NCBI RefSeq assembly: GCF_036014215.1
Contig: NZ_CP107921.1
Location: 5,897,501 to 5,961,500 of the forward strand
Length of the DNA: 64,000 nucleotides
From: Streptomyces sp. NBC_00440
GTDB taxonomy: Bacteria > Actinomycetota > Actinomycetes > Streptomycetales > Streptomycetaceae
Direction: 5' to 3'
Numbering within the stretch: the first letter of the stretch is position 1; the number at the start of each line of letters is the position of its first letter. Shown in pieces: positions 1 to 8,789 of this stretch. A model generated the notes under the pieces. The model was not told the DNA's origin. It saw nothing but the letters and a program-made list of their open reading frames with translations, and ran no database searches. Position numbers and translations under genes: made by a program.

Positions 1-1925
1 CCGGAGAAGAACGCCCGGCGGCGCAGCACGGGATGGGCGTGGCGCAGCGCCAGCAGCCGGGATGTGAGGCTGAGCAGCATCCGCGGGCCCGGCTCGTCGA
101 GCAGCGTCCAGTCGACCCAGCTGATCTCGTTGTCCTGGCAGTACGCGTTGTTGTTGCCGCCCTGCGTCCGCCCCATCTCGTCACCCGCGACGAGCATCGG
201 CACCCCGGTCGACACCAGCAGCGTCGTGAGGAGCGACCGCAGCAGCCTCCGGCGCAGCGCCCTGACACCGGGGTCGTCGGTGCCGCCTTCCGCACCGCAG
301 TTCCACGACCGGTTGTCGTCGGTGCCGTCCCGGTTGTCCTCGCCGTTGGCCTCGTTGTGCTTGTGCTGGTAGGAGACCAGGTCGCGCAGGGTGAAACCGT
401 CGTGCGCCGTGATGAAGTTGACGGAGGCCTGCGGACGCCGCCCGCCCCAGGCGTACAGATCGCTGGAGCCGGAGAGCCGGTACCCCAGATCCCGTACGTC
501 GGGCAGCGCACCCCGCCAGAAGTCCCGTACGGCGTCCCGGTAGCGGTCGTTCCACTCCGTCCACAGCGGCGGGAAGGCGCCCACCTGGTAGCCGCCGCTG
601 CCCACGTCCCACGGCTCGGCGATCAGCTTCACCCGCCGCAGCACCGGGTCCTGGGCGATCACCGCGAGGAAGGGGGACAGCATGTCGACGTCGTGGAAGG
701 ACCGGGCCAGCGCGGCGGCCAGATCGAAGCGGAAGCCGTCCACGCCCATCTCGGTGACCCAGTAGCGCAGCGAGTCGGTGATCAGCCGCAGCACATGGGG
801 CTGCACCACGTGCAGGGTGTTGCCGCAGCCGGTGTAGTCCGCGTACCGGCGCGGGTCGTCCTGGAGCCGGTAGTAGCCGCGGTTGTCGATACCGCGCAGC
901 GACAGCATGGGCCCCAGCTCACCGGCCTCCGCCGTGTGGTTGTAGACGACGTCGAGAATGACCTCGATCCCGGCGGCGTGCAGCGCCTGCACCATCCGCT
1001 TGAACTCGCCGACCTGCCGGCCGCCCGTGCCGGACGCCGCGTACCCGGCGTGCGGGGCGAAGTAGCCGACCGAGTTGTAGCCCCAGTAGTTCCGCAGCCC
1101 ACGCCGCAGCAGATGGTCCTCGTGTGCGAACTGGTGCACCGGCAGCAGCTCGACGGCCGTCACGCCGAGCCGTACGAGATGGCCGATCGCCGCCGGATGG
1201 GCCAGACCGGCGTACGTCCCCCGCAGCTCCTCGGGGATCCCGGGGTGCCGCTTGGTGAAGCCGCGCACATGCAGCTCGTAGATGACGGTGTCCGCCCACG
1301 GTGTCTTGGGCCGCAGGTCGTCCGCCCACTCGTCGCCCGGGGTGTCGTCGTGGACGACGACGCCCTTGGGCACGTACGGCGCCGAGTCCCGCTCGTCGCG
1401 CACGGTGTCGGCGACCTCCTGCTCCGGCCAGTCCCTGACGTGCCCGTACACCTCGGGCGGCAGCCGGAACTCGCCGTCCACGGCGCGTGCGTACGGGTCG
1501 AGAAGCAGCTTCGCCGCGTTCCAGCGGGCCCCCGTCCACGGGTCCCACCGGCCCCGGACGCGGTAGCCGTACCGCTGTCCCGGCCGGACCCCGGGCAGGA
1601 ATCCGTGCCAGATCTCATGGGTCAGCTCGGTCAGTTCGCAGCGCGTCTCGTGGCCCGCCCCGTCGAAGAGGCAGAGCTCGACGGCCTCGGCTCCGCCCGC
1701 CCAGAGCGCGAAGTTGGTACCGGCGACCCCGTCGGGCCCGACCCGGTACCGCGCTCCCAGCGGCATGGACGTACCGGGCCACACGGTCACCGCGTCCGGC
1801 CCGGCTTCGAACACCGCCCCGGGCACGGCGCCCGGCACGGCTTCCGGCTCCACCGCGGGCACCGCGTCGCGCACGGCTTCCTGCACCGCATCCGGTGCGG
1901 TCTCCTGCTCGGCTGCGCTCGACAC
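1..1925 (-). CDS. glgX: Glycogen debranching enzyme GlgX, 3' end cut by window edge
   Basis: Isoamylase-type debranching enzyme of GH13 that hydrolyses alpha-1,6 branches of limit-dextrin glycogen in the cytoplasm. Translating the minus strand gives an N-terminal CBM48-like segment ([20 protein letters not shown]...), then a GH13 barrel with the nucleophile motif DGFRFDLA, acid motif LIAEPWDVG and substrate-binding FITAHDGFT, ending near AFFS at base 3. About 641 residues are visible; GlgX proteins are near 700, so some 60-80 C-terminal residues lie outside. The GTG at 1925 is preferred because GGGAGG lies 7 nt upstream. The first 35 residues are an odd Ala/Val/Pro/Glu repeat ([18 protein letters not shown]) before the conserved domain. 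Confidence 0.93.
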   Translation of the reverse strand, partial: MSSAAEQETAPDAVQEAVRDAVPAVEPEAVPGAVPGAVFEAGPDAVTVWPGTSMPLGARYRVGPDGVAGTNFALWAGGAEAVELCLFDGAGHETRCELTELTHEIWHGFLPGVRPGQRYGYRVRGRWDPWTGARWNAAKLLLDPYARAVDGEFRLPPEVYGHVRDWPEQEVADTVRDERDSAPYVPKGVVVHDDTPGDEWADDLRPKTPWADTVIYELHVRGFTKRHPGIPEELRGTYAGLAHPAAIGHLVRLGVTAVELLPVHQFAHEDHLLRRGLRNYWGYNSVGYFAPHAGYAASGTGGRQVGEFKRMVQALHAAGIEVILDVVYNHTAEAGELGPMLSLRGIDNRGYYRLQDDPRRYADYTGCGNTLHVVQPHVLRLITDSLRYWVTEMGVDGFRFDLAAALARSFHDVDMLSPFLAVIAQDPVLRRVKLIAEPWDVGSGGYQVGAFPPLWTEWNDRYRDAVRDFWRGALPDVRDLGYRLSGSSDLYAWGGRRPQASVNFITAHDGFTLRDLVSYQHKHNEANGEDNRDGTDDNRSWNCGAEGGTDDPGVRALRRRLLRSLLTTLLVSTGVPMLVAGDEMGRTQGGNNNAYCQDNEISWVDWTLLDEPGPRMLLSLTSRLLALRHAHPVLRRRAFFS

Positions 1926-2075
1926 CTGTCGGCCTCCCGCGGCTCATCGGGACCGGCGGCGCGTCGGGCCCCGGCGTCCCGGCCGCGGCCCCTCGCATGG
2001 TCCTCGTTCTTGTTCTGCCCGCAACAACCGGCAATCTCACGTTTCCCCCGCAGGGGGGTGGTCGTTGAGCGGTCC

Positions 2076-3278
2076 GTGAGACAACTGACAAAGCGGACAC
2101 GGGCGGGCGTCGCGGCCGCGCTGGTATGGGCGGGACTGCTGGCCGGACCGACCGGATGCGGATCCGGCTGGGACGGAAAACCGCGGGCACCCGAAGAGGC
2201 GATCCGGGTGATGCCGGACGACGGTGCGAAGGGCGTCGGGGCGCACGGCAAGGTCGAGGTGCGGGTACCGGACGGGAAGCGGCTCGAACAGGTCACGGTC
2301 TACAGCGTCACCGACGGCCACCGCGAGGTGCTTCCCGGCAGTGTCTCCGGCGACGGCAGGACCTGGAAGGCGGACGGCGGCCTGCTCGGGCTCGCATCCG
2401 AGTACTCCGTGGACGCGGTGGCATCCGACGGGGACGGTCACACCCTGGCCCGCCACACCACCTTCACCACGTTCGTTCCCCCGCACCGCTTCATCGGCTA
2501 CTTCACACCGGAGAACGGCTCCACCGTCGGCACCGGCATGATCGTCTCCTTCAACTTCAACCGCCCCGTCGAGAACCGCCCGGCCGTGGAGCGGGCGATC
2601 CGCGTCACCGCCACCCCTTCGGTTCCGGTCGAGGGCCACTGGTTCGGCAGGAGCCGTCTGGACTTCCGGCCGAGCGCGTACTGGAAGCCGGGCACCCGGG
2701 TCTCCGTCGGGATGCGGCTGCGCGATGTACAGGCGGCGCCGGGGGTGTACGGGACCCAGCAGAAGACCGTCGGCTTCACGGTGGGCCGCTCCCAGGTGTC
2801 GGTGGTCGACGCGGCGGCGCACACCATGGCGGTACGCCGTGACGGTGCGCTCCTGACGACCCTGCCGGTCACCGCGGGCGCCGCGAAGCACACCACGTAC
2901 AACGGCAAGATGGTCGTCATGGAGAAGCACGCCGTGACCCGGATGAACGGCCGGACGGTCGGCTTCGGCGGTGAGTACGACATCCCGGACGTCCCGCACG
3001 CGATGCGGCTGACCAACTCGGGGACGTTCCTGCACGGCAACTACTGGGCGCCCGCCCGTACGTTCGGCGCGTCCAACACCAGTCACGGCTGTGTCGGGCT
3101 GCGCGATGCGCGCGGCGGCAGCGCCACCTCTCCGGCCGGCTGGCTCTTCGGCCAGACACTGATCGGCGACGTGGTCGAGGTCGTCAACTCGACGGACACG
3201 ACGGTCTCCCCGGACAACGGGCTCGGCGGCTGGAACCTGGACTGGGCCCACTGGAAGGCCGGCTCCGCGCTCGGCTGA
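2076..3278 (+). CDS. L,D-transpeptidase lipoprotein (YkuD domain), paralog 1
   Basis: Cell-wall cross-linking enzyme expected to form 3-3 peptidoglycan links outside the membrane. From the GTG at 2076 the 400-residue protein has a basic N-terminus, a hydrophobic segment and a lipobox-like LAGPTGC, two Ig-like domains of the actinobacterial LdtMt2 type, then a YkuD catalytic domain with HGNYW and SHGCVGLRDA; Cys339 is the nucleophile. The frame is open far upstream only because it runs antisense through glgX. GTG 2058 is an alternative start but gives a poorer signal peptide. It lies in tandem with a close paralog starting at 3482. The lipobox is not canonical (Pro at -3), so lipidation is likely but not certain. 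Confidence 0.9.
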   Translation: MRQLTKRTRAGVAAALVWAGLLAGPTGCGSGWDGKPRAPEEAIRVMPDDGAKGVGAHGKVEVRVPDGKRLEQVTVYSVTDGHREVLPGSVSGDGRTWKADGGLLGLASEYSVDAVASDGDGHTLARHTTFTTFVPPHRFIGYFTPENGSTVGTGMIVSFNFNRPVENRPAVERAIRVTATPSVPVEGHWFGRSRLDFRPSAYWKPGTRVSVGMRLRDVQAAPGVYGTQQKTVGFTVGRSQVSVVDAAAHTMAVRRDGALLTTLPVTAGAAKHTTYNGKMVVMEKHAVTRMNGRTVGFGGEYDIPDVPHAMRLTNSGTFLHGNYWAPARTFGASNTSHGCVGLRDARGGSATSPAGWLFGQTLIGDVVEVVNSTDTTVSPDNGLGGWNLDWAHWKAGSALG

Positions 3279-3481
3279 AGCCGTGTCCCCATGAGCTCCG
3301 CCCGCAGGCGCCGTGTCCCACGACCTGCGCGGCGGCGCCCGGTTGGAACTGAACGGTGACATTGGCGGGGAGTCCGGCGGGCGCGCGCTGCGATTATTCT
3401 GTGGACCAGTGCGCGCGGACACGGCGCGCGGGGGTACGTGCACCGGCGGAGCCGGAACGTGCGCGAGGGGAGACCACCATC

Positions 3482-4741
3482 TTGTTGAACGGGCGACCGA
3501 TATCGGGGACATCGGCCGGGGGCCGGCCTGCGCGCGGGGCGCGGCGCGGCGGGCCCGGACTGCTGGCTCTCCTGCTGGGTGCGCTGTTGCTGCTTGTCAC
3601 GGCGTGCGGCGGTTCGGGCAGCGGCGGCAGCGATGAGAAGGCGAAGCAGGGCGCGGGCAAGGAGGCCGGTTCCACGGCGTCGGAGGCCGTCGTGACGGTG
3701 GCCCCGAAGGACGGCGCCGAGTCGGTGGCCACCAGTGACGCGCTCAAGGTCACCGCGGACAAGGGCCGGCTGACCTCCGTCACGGTCAAGGACGCCAAGG
3801 GCAACGAGGTCGCGGGCCGTATCGCGGCGGGCGGCGCCAGCTGGCAGCCGCTCCAGCACCTGCCCGCCGCCACCAGGTTCAAGGTGCACGCGGTCGCCAA
3901 GGACGCCAAGGGCCGGGAGTCCGCGAAGGACACGGCCTTCACCACGCTCGTGCCGAAGAACACCTTCCTCGGCCAGTACACACCGGAGGACGGCTCGACC
4001 GTCGGTGTCGGGATGCCGGTCTCGATCCACTTCACCCGCGGGATCACCCACCCCGCGGACGTCGAGGACGCGATCAAGGTGACGGCCGACCCCGCCGTAC
4101 CGGTCGAGGGCCACTGGTTCGGCAACGACCGCCTCGACATCCGCCCCGAGAAGTACTGGGCGGCCGGTACCAAGGTGACGGTGAAGCTGGACCTCGACGG
4201 TGTCGAGGGCCGGCCCGGGGTGTACGGGAAGCAGACCAAGACCGTGAAGTTCACCGTCGGCCGCTCGATGGTCTCCACGGTGGACGCGGACAACCACACC
4301 ATGAAGGTCGTCAAGGACGGCAAGCTGATCAGGACCATCCCGATCAGCGCGGGTGCCCCGGCGACCACGACGTACAACGGGCAGATGGTCATCAGCGAGA
4401 AGTACGCGGTGACCCGGATGAACGGGGCCACCGTCGGGTTCGGCGGTGAGTACGACATCAAGGACGTGCCGCACGCGATGCGCCTGTCCGACTCCGGCAC
4501 CTTCGTGCACGGCAACTACTGGGCATCCAGCGGTACGTTCGGCGCCGCGAACACCAGCCACGGCTGTGTCGGCCTGCACGACGTGCGCGGTGGCTGGAGC
4601 AAGGAGACCCCGGCTGCCTGGTACTACAACAGGTCGATCGTCGGTGACGTGGTGATAGTCAAGAACTCGCACGACAGGACGATCCAGCCGGACAACGGAC
4701 TCAACGGCTGGAACATGTCCTGGGCGGACTGGAAGAAATAA
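3482..4741 (+). CDS. L,D-transpeptidase lipoprotein (YkuD domain), paralog 2
   Basis: Second L,D-transpeptidase of 419 residues. After an Arg/Gly-rich N-terminus come a hydrophobic run and the lipobox LVTACG, a Gly/Ser linker, two Ig-like domains (VVTVAPKDGAESV onwards; NTFLGQYTPEDGSTVGVGMP) and the YkuD domain with HGNYWASSGTFG and SHGCVGLHDV; Cys362 is the nucleophile. No ATG fits the signal peptide. TTG 3482 is chosen because AGGGGAGA ends 8-9 nt upstream; TTG 3485 is next best. It shares most domain motifs with the preceding gene, so the pair looks like a tandem duplication. The C-terminus (WADWKK) is repeated in DNA just beyond the stop codon, as described in the repeat entry at 4724. 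Confidence 0.9.
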   Translation: MLNGRPISGTSAGGRPARGARRGGPGLLALLLGALLLLVTACGGSGSGGSDEKAKQGAGKEAGSTASEAVVTVAPKDGAESVATSDALKVTADKGRLTSVTVKDAKGNEVAGRIAAGGASWQPLQHLPAATRFKVHAVAKDAKGRESAKDTAFTTLVPKNTFLGQYTPEDGSTVGVGMPVSIHFTRGITHPADVEDAIKVTADPAVPVEGHWFGNDRLDIRPEKYWAAGTKVTVKLDLDGVEGRPGVYGKQTKTVKFTVGRSMVSTVDADNHTMKVVKDGKLIRTIPISAGAPATTTYNGQMVISEKYAVTRMNGATVGFGGEYDIKDVPHAMRLSDSGTFVHGNYWASSGTFGAANTSHGCVGLHDVRGGWSKETPAAWYYNRSIVGDVVIVKNSHDRTIQPDNGLNGWNMSWADWKK

Positions 4742-4793
4742 CGCGGACTGGAAGAAGCAGCACGGGCTGGAAGAAGCAGTACGGGCCGGAAGG
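4724..4793 (+). repeat. Degenerate ~19-bp tandem array starting in the last codons of the transpeptidase gene
   Basis: Four imperfect copies of GCGGACTGGAAGAA plus a short linker: 4724-4737 (coding the final Ala-Asp-Trp-Lys-Lys), 4743-4756, about 4764-4775 and about 4783-4793. Period is 19-20 bp. The first copy spans the final codons before TAA. It looks like slippage duplication of the gene's own 3' end. Confidence 0.75.
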
Positions 4794-4837
4794 GGTAACA
4801 CCCGCCTCGCCTTCAGCCCCTCCGGCCTCGCCCCGTA

Positions 4838-4872
4838 CGGCCCGGTGCACTGTGACCAAGTGCACCGGGCCG
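4838..4872 (+). terminator. Perfect 13-bp stem-loop terminator
   Basis: CGGCCCGGTGCAC, a 9-nt loop, then the exact complement GTGCACCGGGCCG. There is no U-tract, as is common in Streptomyces terminators. It follows the transpeptidase gene and ends 18 nt before the -10 hexamer of the next gene. Confidence 0.8.
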
Positions 4873-4890
4873 CACCGCGTTAGCCACCGT

Positions 4891-4896
4891 TAACCT
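4891..4896 (+). promoter_or_regulatory. -10 hexamer TAACCT of a leaderless promoter
   Basis: TAACCT ends 6 nt before the ATG at 4903 and no Shine-Dalgarno sequence is present. This is the spacing expected if transcription starts at the A of the start codon. Confidence 0.55.
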
Positions 4897-4902
4897 GCTG
4901 TC

Positions 4903-5670
4903 ATGACAGTCACCCTCGAAGTCTCAGAAGGCGTCGGCACCATCCGTCTGGACCGCCCGCCGATGAACGCACTCAACGTCGCGATCCAGGACCGGCTCCG
5001 CGAACTCGCCGAAGAGGCGTCCCACCGCGACGACGTACGCGCTGTGGTGCTCTACGGCGGCGAGAAGGTGTTCGCGGCCGGGGCGGACATCAAGGAGATG
5101 CAGGCCATGGACCACGCGGCGATGGTCGTACGCTCCCGGGCCCTGCAGGACTCCTTCACCGCGGTGGCCCGGATCCCCAAGCCGGTGGTCGCCGCGGTCA
5201 CCGGATACGCGCTGGGCGGCGGTTGCGAACTGGCGCTCTGCGCCGACTTCCGTATCGCGGCCGACAACGCCAAGCTCGGGCAGCCCGAGATCCTGCTCGG
5301 TCTGATCCCCGGCGCCGGTGGCACCCAGCGGCTCTCCCGGCTGATCGGCCCGTCCAAGGCCAAGGATCTGATCTTCACCGGCCGTCAGGTCAAGGCGCCC
5401 GAGGCGCTCACCCTCGGTCTGGTCGACCGGGTCGTCCCGGCGGCCGAGGTGTACGAGCAGGCGCACGCCTGGGCGGCACGGCTCGCCCAGGGACCGGCCA
5501 TCGCGCTGCGCGCCGCCAAGGAGTCCGTCGACGCGGGTCTGGAGACGGACCTCGACACCGGACTGGCCATCGAGCGCACCTGGTTCGCCGGTCTCTTCGC
5601 GACGGAGGACCGCGAACGGGGTATGCGCAGCTTCGTCGATGAGGGCCCCGGCAAGGCCAAGTTCCGCTGA
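4903..5670 (+). CDS. Enoyl-CoA hydratase/isomerase family protein
   Basis: Crotonase-fold enzyme of 255 residues, predicted to hydrate 2-enoyl-CoA in fatty-acid beta-oxidation in the cytoplasm. The oxyanion-hole segment AAGADIKEM, the glycine-rich ALGGGCELALCADFRIA and the helix ILLGLIPGAGGTQRL are all present. Both acidic residues of the hydratase active site can be read (Glu in GGGCELAL and Glu in GQPEILLG), so hydratase activity is the likely reaction. The length is typical of the family. It is monocistronic, flanked by a strong terminator upstream and an inverted repeat downstream. The start has no ribosome binding site and appears leaderless. Confidence 0.92.
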   Translation: MTVTLEVSEGVGTIRLDRPPMNALNVAIQDRLRELAEEASHRDDVRAVVLYGGEKVFAAGADIKEMQAMDHAAMVVRSRALQDSFTAVARIPKPVVAAVTGYALGGGCELALCADFRIAADNAKLGQPEILLGLIPGAGGTQRLSRLIGPSKAKDLIFTGRQVKAPEALTLGLVDRVVPAAEVYEQAHAWAARLAQGPAIALRAAKESVDAGLETDLDTGLAIERTWFAGLFATEDRERGMRSFVDEGPGKAKFR

Positions 5671-5699
5671 GGAGTACCCGGTTGGGTGGATTAGCTGCG

Positions 5700-5718
5700 C
5701 CTTAAGAGAACCTTAAGG
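5700..5718. repeat. Short AT-rich inverted repeat CCTTAAG-N5-CTTAAGG
   Basis: A 7-bp perfect dyad about 30 nt after the hydratase stop codon. It is unusually AT-rich for this chromosome. It could be a weak terminator or a regulator site for the downstream ATPase gene. The sequence does not decide between these. Confidence 0.4.
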
Positions 5719-5891
5719 AGTGAGCGATCTCGACCCTTGAACTTCGTTCATGAGGGGGGAATCCGCGCAGCTCAGGACGGGTGTGAAGGCCCCTGCAATG
5801 CCATGTGCATATGCCAAAGTGTGGGGTGCCCGACGAGGGAATGCAATTGCGGATTCCCTCGGAACGGCCCCGGAGGCCGCTTCGGGCGGCC

Positions 5892-6416
5892 ATGATGGGG
5901 GGCATGGCGGGCCTGGAGGGTGTGGAGCAGCCGCGGCAGCGCGTTCACGCGGATGCTGCGCGATGGGTACCGGCCGTTGAGGACGAACAGGCTCTGAAAG
6001 CACTGGAGTTGTTCGGCAGCCCAACGGACGCGGAGGTGCGGCTGGCGTCCCGTCCGGAGTCGGCTGCGACCGCTCGGCGGCTCACCCGGGGCGTCGTACT
6101 GCGCCAGTGGGGGCTCTCCGCGCAGACCGCCGAGTACGCGGTGTTACTCGTCTCGGAGCTCGTGGGCAACGCGGTCCGCCACACCGGCGCCCGGGTCTTC
6201 GGGCTCCGGATGCTGCGCCGCCGGGGCTGGATCCGGGTGGAGGTCCGCGATCCGTCCCGCGGGCTGCCCTGTCTGATGCCGGTCCAGCCGATGGATGTCA
6301 GCGGGCGCGGCCTCTTCCTGGTCGACAAGCTCTCGGACCGCTGGGGGGTGGACCTGCTGCCGCGCGGCAAGACCACCTGGTTCGAGATGCGGGTCGCCGA
6401 CCGACAGCCCTCCTGA
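5892..6416 (+). CDS. HATPase_c anti-sigma-factor-like ATP-binding protein
   Basis: Serine-kinase/anti-sigma type ATPase of the RsbW/SpoIIAB superfamily, about 174 residues, cytoplasmic. The N-box is readable as LLVSELVGNAVRHTGA, followed by the VRDPSRGLP segment (D-x-x-x-G-like), the glycine-rich SGRGLFLVDKLSDRWG lid and a C-terminal strand (KTTWFEMRV). These orphan ATPases are numerous in Streptomyces and usually bind sigma or anti-anti-sigma partners; no partner gene is adjacent here. The start is uncertain: ATGs at 5805, 5841, 5892, 5895 and 5904 are in frame. 5892 is chosen because similar proteins, from memory, begin just before a MAGLEG-like segment. Confidence 0.85.
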   Translation: MMGGMAGLEGVEQPRQRVHADAARWVPAVEDEQALKALELFGSPTDAEVRLASRPESAATARRLTRGVVLRQWGLSAQTAEYAVLLVSELVGNAVRHTGARVFGLRMLRRRGWIRVEVRDPSRGLPCLMPVQPMDVSGRGLFLVDKLSDRWGVDLLPRGKTTWFEMRVADRQPS

Positions 6417-6435
6417 CGTACGCGCCTGTGGAACC

Positions 6436-6486
6436 CCGCACCCGTGACCCGCGCCCGTGCCCCGCAGTCGTGCCCCGCAGTCGTGG
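6436..6486 (+). repeat. 13-bp tandem repeat, four copies
   Basis: Copies at 6436-6448, 6449-6461, 6462-6474 and 6475-6486 share the form CCGC-N3-CGTG-N2; copies three and four are nearly identical (CCGCAGTCGTG). The array begins 20 nt after the stop codon of the ATPase gene. Confidence 0.75.
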
Positions 6487-6712
6487 AAGCGGGCCCCGAA
6501 CGGTCGTGATGCCACCCGGTTGTACCCATCCGGATCACGGCGTGGCTGCTGTGAATCCCAGGTGAAGTGACCAACCCGCCTGTAAATCTACGAGCGCGTG
6601 CGAGATTCTGCGGATGATTGCCGGACCCCGGACCTCAGTCGGCCGCTCCTGATGGCCTTATGTCCCTGCCGGGTGCGATGAGGCAAAAAGGGCCGCTTCA
6701 GGTGATTCCTCA

Positions 6713-6718
6713 TTAAAT
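6713..6718 (+). promoter_or_regulatory. Possible -10 hexamer TTAAAT for leaderless start
   Basis: TTAAAT lies in a locally AT-rich patch, ends 6 nt before the GTG at 6725, and no ribosome binding site is present. It departs from TANNNT at the second base. Confidence 0.4.
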
Positions 6719-6724
6719 GGTCGC

Positions 6725-7525
6725 GTGACTGACATAAGCCGCCGCAGCGCACTGCGGGCAGGAGCCGGCGCGGCCGTCGCCGGGGCGTTCACCGCGGGGT
6801 GTTCCGGCGGCGGCGCACCCGCCGCGGCCCCTTCCCCGGCCGGGGCCCGCCCCGCACGCTCCCCTTCCGGGCCCGCCACATCCCGGGCCCTCCATGCCCC
6901 GGCACCCCTCGCCTTCGCCGGGCAGCCGGCCCAGATCGCACACGGCCCCCGTGGCCGCCCCCGCGTCGCGCTCACCTTCCACGGCCAGGGCGAGCCCGCC
7001 ATCGCCAAGTCCGTGCTCGCCGAGGCGGAACGGGCCGGAGCACGGGTCACCGTCCTCGCCGTCGGTACCTGGCTCGACGAGTATCCCGCGATGGCCCGCC
7101 GCATCCTCGACGGCGGTCACGACCTGGGCAACCACACCCTCCACCACACCTCCATCTCGGCGATGGGCGAGCAGGAGGCGTACGCCGAGATCACCGGCTG
7201 CGCCGACCGGCTGCGGCGGCTCACGGGATCCATCGGCACCTGGTTCCGCCCCTCGCGCACCCAGTACGCGACCCCCCTGGTCCAGCGGCTCGCGGGACGC
7301 GCGGGGTACCCCCATGTGCTCTCGTACGACACCGATTCCCTCGACTTCACCTCGCCCGGCGTCGCGGCGGTCGTCCGCAACGTCACCGGCGCTGTCCGGT
7401 CCGGTTCGGTGGTCTCGATGCACTTCGGCTACGCGGACACGGTCGCCGCGCTGCCCGCCATCCTGGACGCCTTCGACCGCCGCGGGCTGCACGCGGTGAC
7501 GACTACGGAGCTGCTGACCTCATGA
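6725..7525 (+). CDS. Polysaccharide-deacetylase-fold lipoprotein with altered first motif
   Basis: NodB-homology protein of 266 residues. The N-terminus carries a Tat-type SRRSAL motif, hydrophobic stretch and lipobox-like TAGC, so it is probably a Tat-exported lipoprotein. Reading the NodB motifs: motif 1 is TFHGQG rather than TFDD, so the usual catalytic-base Asp and metal Asp are missing; motif 2 HTLHHT keeps both metal His; motif 3 is RPSRTQY; motif 4 has YDTDSLDF; motif 5 is SMHFG. It may be catalytically changed, or act as a binding protein. It overlaps the next gene by 4 bp (ATGA), implying translational coupling. The GTG start is leaderless-like. Confidence 0.85.
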   Translation: MTDISRRSALRAGAGAAVAGAFTAGCSGGGAPAAAPSPAGARPARSPSGPATSRALHAPAPLAFAGQPAQIAHGPRGRPRVALTFHGQGEPAIAKSVLAEAERAGARVTVLAVGTWLDEYPAMARRILDGGHDLGNHTLHHTSISAMGEQEAYAEITGCADRLRRLTGSIGTWFRPSRTQYATPLVQRLAGRAGYPHVLSYDTDSLDFTSPGVAAVVRNVTGAVRSGSVVSMHFGYADTVAALPAILDAFDRRGLHAVTTTELLTS

Positions 7526-8736
7526 TCACCAAACGCACCACCGGGCTGTTCGCCGCCACCGTCACCACCGGCCTCACCGTCGCACTCGGCGGCTGCGGGT
7601 CCTCCGGCGAGGCCGCACACGGGCACCGTGCACACCCGGCCGCCGCCAGAACCACCACCGCTGCCGCCGCGCAGCGGGGCACCGCGGCGAAGTCGGCGGA
7701 ACCCGCGCCACTGGCCGGTATGCCCCCGGTCCTCAACCCCAAGGACCTGTACGCGGCGGACCGCCCGGGCAAACTCTCGCCCGTCGTGCGGAAGTTCCCG
7801 TCCCTGGTCTACGTACCGAACACCAACTCCAACACGGTCAACGTGATCGACCCCAAGACGTACAAGGTCATCCGCACCATCCCGGTCGGTGTGCAGCCGC
7901 AGCACGTCGTGCCCTCCTGGGACCTGAAGACGCTCTGGGTCAACAACGACCGGGGCAACACGCTCACGCCGATCAATCCGGCGAACGGCAAGGTGGGGAA
8001 GACGCTCGACGTCCACGACCCGTACAACCTCTACTTCACGCCCAACGGCAAGTACGCCATCGTCATGGCCTCGCTCGACCGCCAGCTCGTCTTCCGCGAC
8101 CCGCACACCATGAAGATCAAGAAGACCCTCCCGGTGACGTGTTCCGGCGTCAACCACGCGGACTTCTCGGCCGACGGGCGGTACTTCATCGTCTCCTGCG
8201 AGTTCTCCGGCGAACTGCTCAAGGTCGACACCGAGAAGATGAAGGTGGTCGGCCAGCAGAAGCTGCCCTTCAAGGGGGCGATGCCGCAGGACGTGAAGAT
8301 CTCGCCGGACGGCCGGACCTTCTACATCGCCGACATGATGGCCGACGGGATGTGGGTGCTCCCCGCGGACAAGTTCACCACCCCGAAGCTGGTGCACACC
8401 GGCAAGGGCTGCCACGGGCTCTACATCAGCCGCGACTCCAAGGAGATGTACATCTCCAACCGGGGCGAGGGCACCATCTCGGTCTTCAGCTTCCCGCAGG
8501 ACAAACTCATCAAGAAGTGGGTCCTGCCCGGCGGCGGGAGCCCCGACATGGGCGGCGTCTCGGCCAACGGCAAGGTGCTCTGGCTGACCGGGCGCTACAA
8601 CGCGGAGGTGTACGCGATCGACACCACCAGCGGCAAGCAGCTCGCCCGCATCCCGGTCGGCAGCGGCCCGCACGGACTCGCGGTGTACCCGCAGCCCGGC
8701 CGCTACTCGCTGGGTCACACCGGGATCTTCCGCTAG
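7522..8736 (+). CDS. YncE-like seven-bladed beta-propeller lipoprotein
   Basis: Secreted propeller protein of 404 residues with a lipoprotein signal (basic start, hydrophobic run, LGGCGSS). After a Thr/Ala-rich linker come repeated blades of the YncE/cytochrome-cd1 heme-domain type, for example YVPNTNSNTVNVIDP, KVIRTIPVG and LARIPVGSGPHGLAVYP. These folds usually bind ligands or DNA-like polymers, or act as scaffolds; no heme-binding CxxCH is present. Its ATG overlaps the stop codon of the deacetylase-like gene (ATGA), so the two lipoproteins are made together and probably act on the same envelope polymer. Substrate is unknown. Confidence 0.85.
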   Translation: MITKRTTGLFAATVTTGLTVALGGCGSSGEAAHGHRAHPAAARTTTAAAAQRGTAAKSAEPAPLAGMPPVLNPKDLYAADRPGKLSPVVRKFPSLVYVPNTNSNTVNVIDPKTYKVIRTIPVGVQPQHVVPSWDLKTLWVNNDRGNTLTPINPANGKVGKTLDVHDPYNLYFTPNGKYAIVMASLDRQLVFRDPHTMKIKKTLPVTCSGVNHADFSADGRYFIVSCEFSGELLKVDTEKMKVVGQQKLPFKGAMPQDVKISPDGRTFYIADMMADGMWVLPADKFTTPKLVHTGKGCHGLYISRDSKEMYISNRGEGTISVFSFPQDKLIKKWVLPGGGSPDMGGVSANGKVLWLTGRYNAEVYAIDTTSGKQLARIPVGSGPHGLAVYPQPGRYSLGHTGIFR

Positions 8737-8745
8737 GGCACTTCC

Positions 8746-8785
8746 GGATACGCGGGCGGGGCGGGTCCACTCCGCATCGGTATCC
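8746..8785. terminator. Weak bidirectional hairpin between convergent genes
   Basis: GGATAC at 8746-8751 pairs with GTATCC at 8780-8785, with further G/C pairing possible inside the 28-nt interval. It lies in the 53-bp gap between convergent genes. Stem strength is modest. Confidence 0.35.
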
Positions 8786-8789
8786 CGGG

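Larger units (their letters stand above)
6417..6724. other. Intergenic region of about 310 bp
   Basis: It holds the 13-bp tandem array at 6436-6486 and, at its right end, a possible -10 hexamer for the leaderless start at 6725. I see no convincing gene or terminator in the remaining 220 bp. Confidence 0.6.

Noticed and set aside
33..2075. Long plus-strand frame fused to the first transpeptidase
   Set aside because: It is the antisense shadow of glgX; its first 680 residues have no domain and the transpeptidase signal peptide starts only at about 2076.
3340..3400. ECF sigma-E promoter (GGAAC with downstream GTC) for the second transpeptidase
   Set aside because: The spacing between GGAAC and GTC is about 22 nt, too long for the usual sigma-E promoter.
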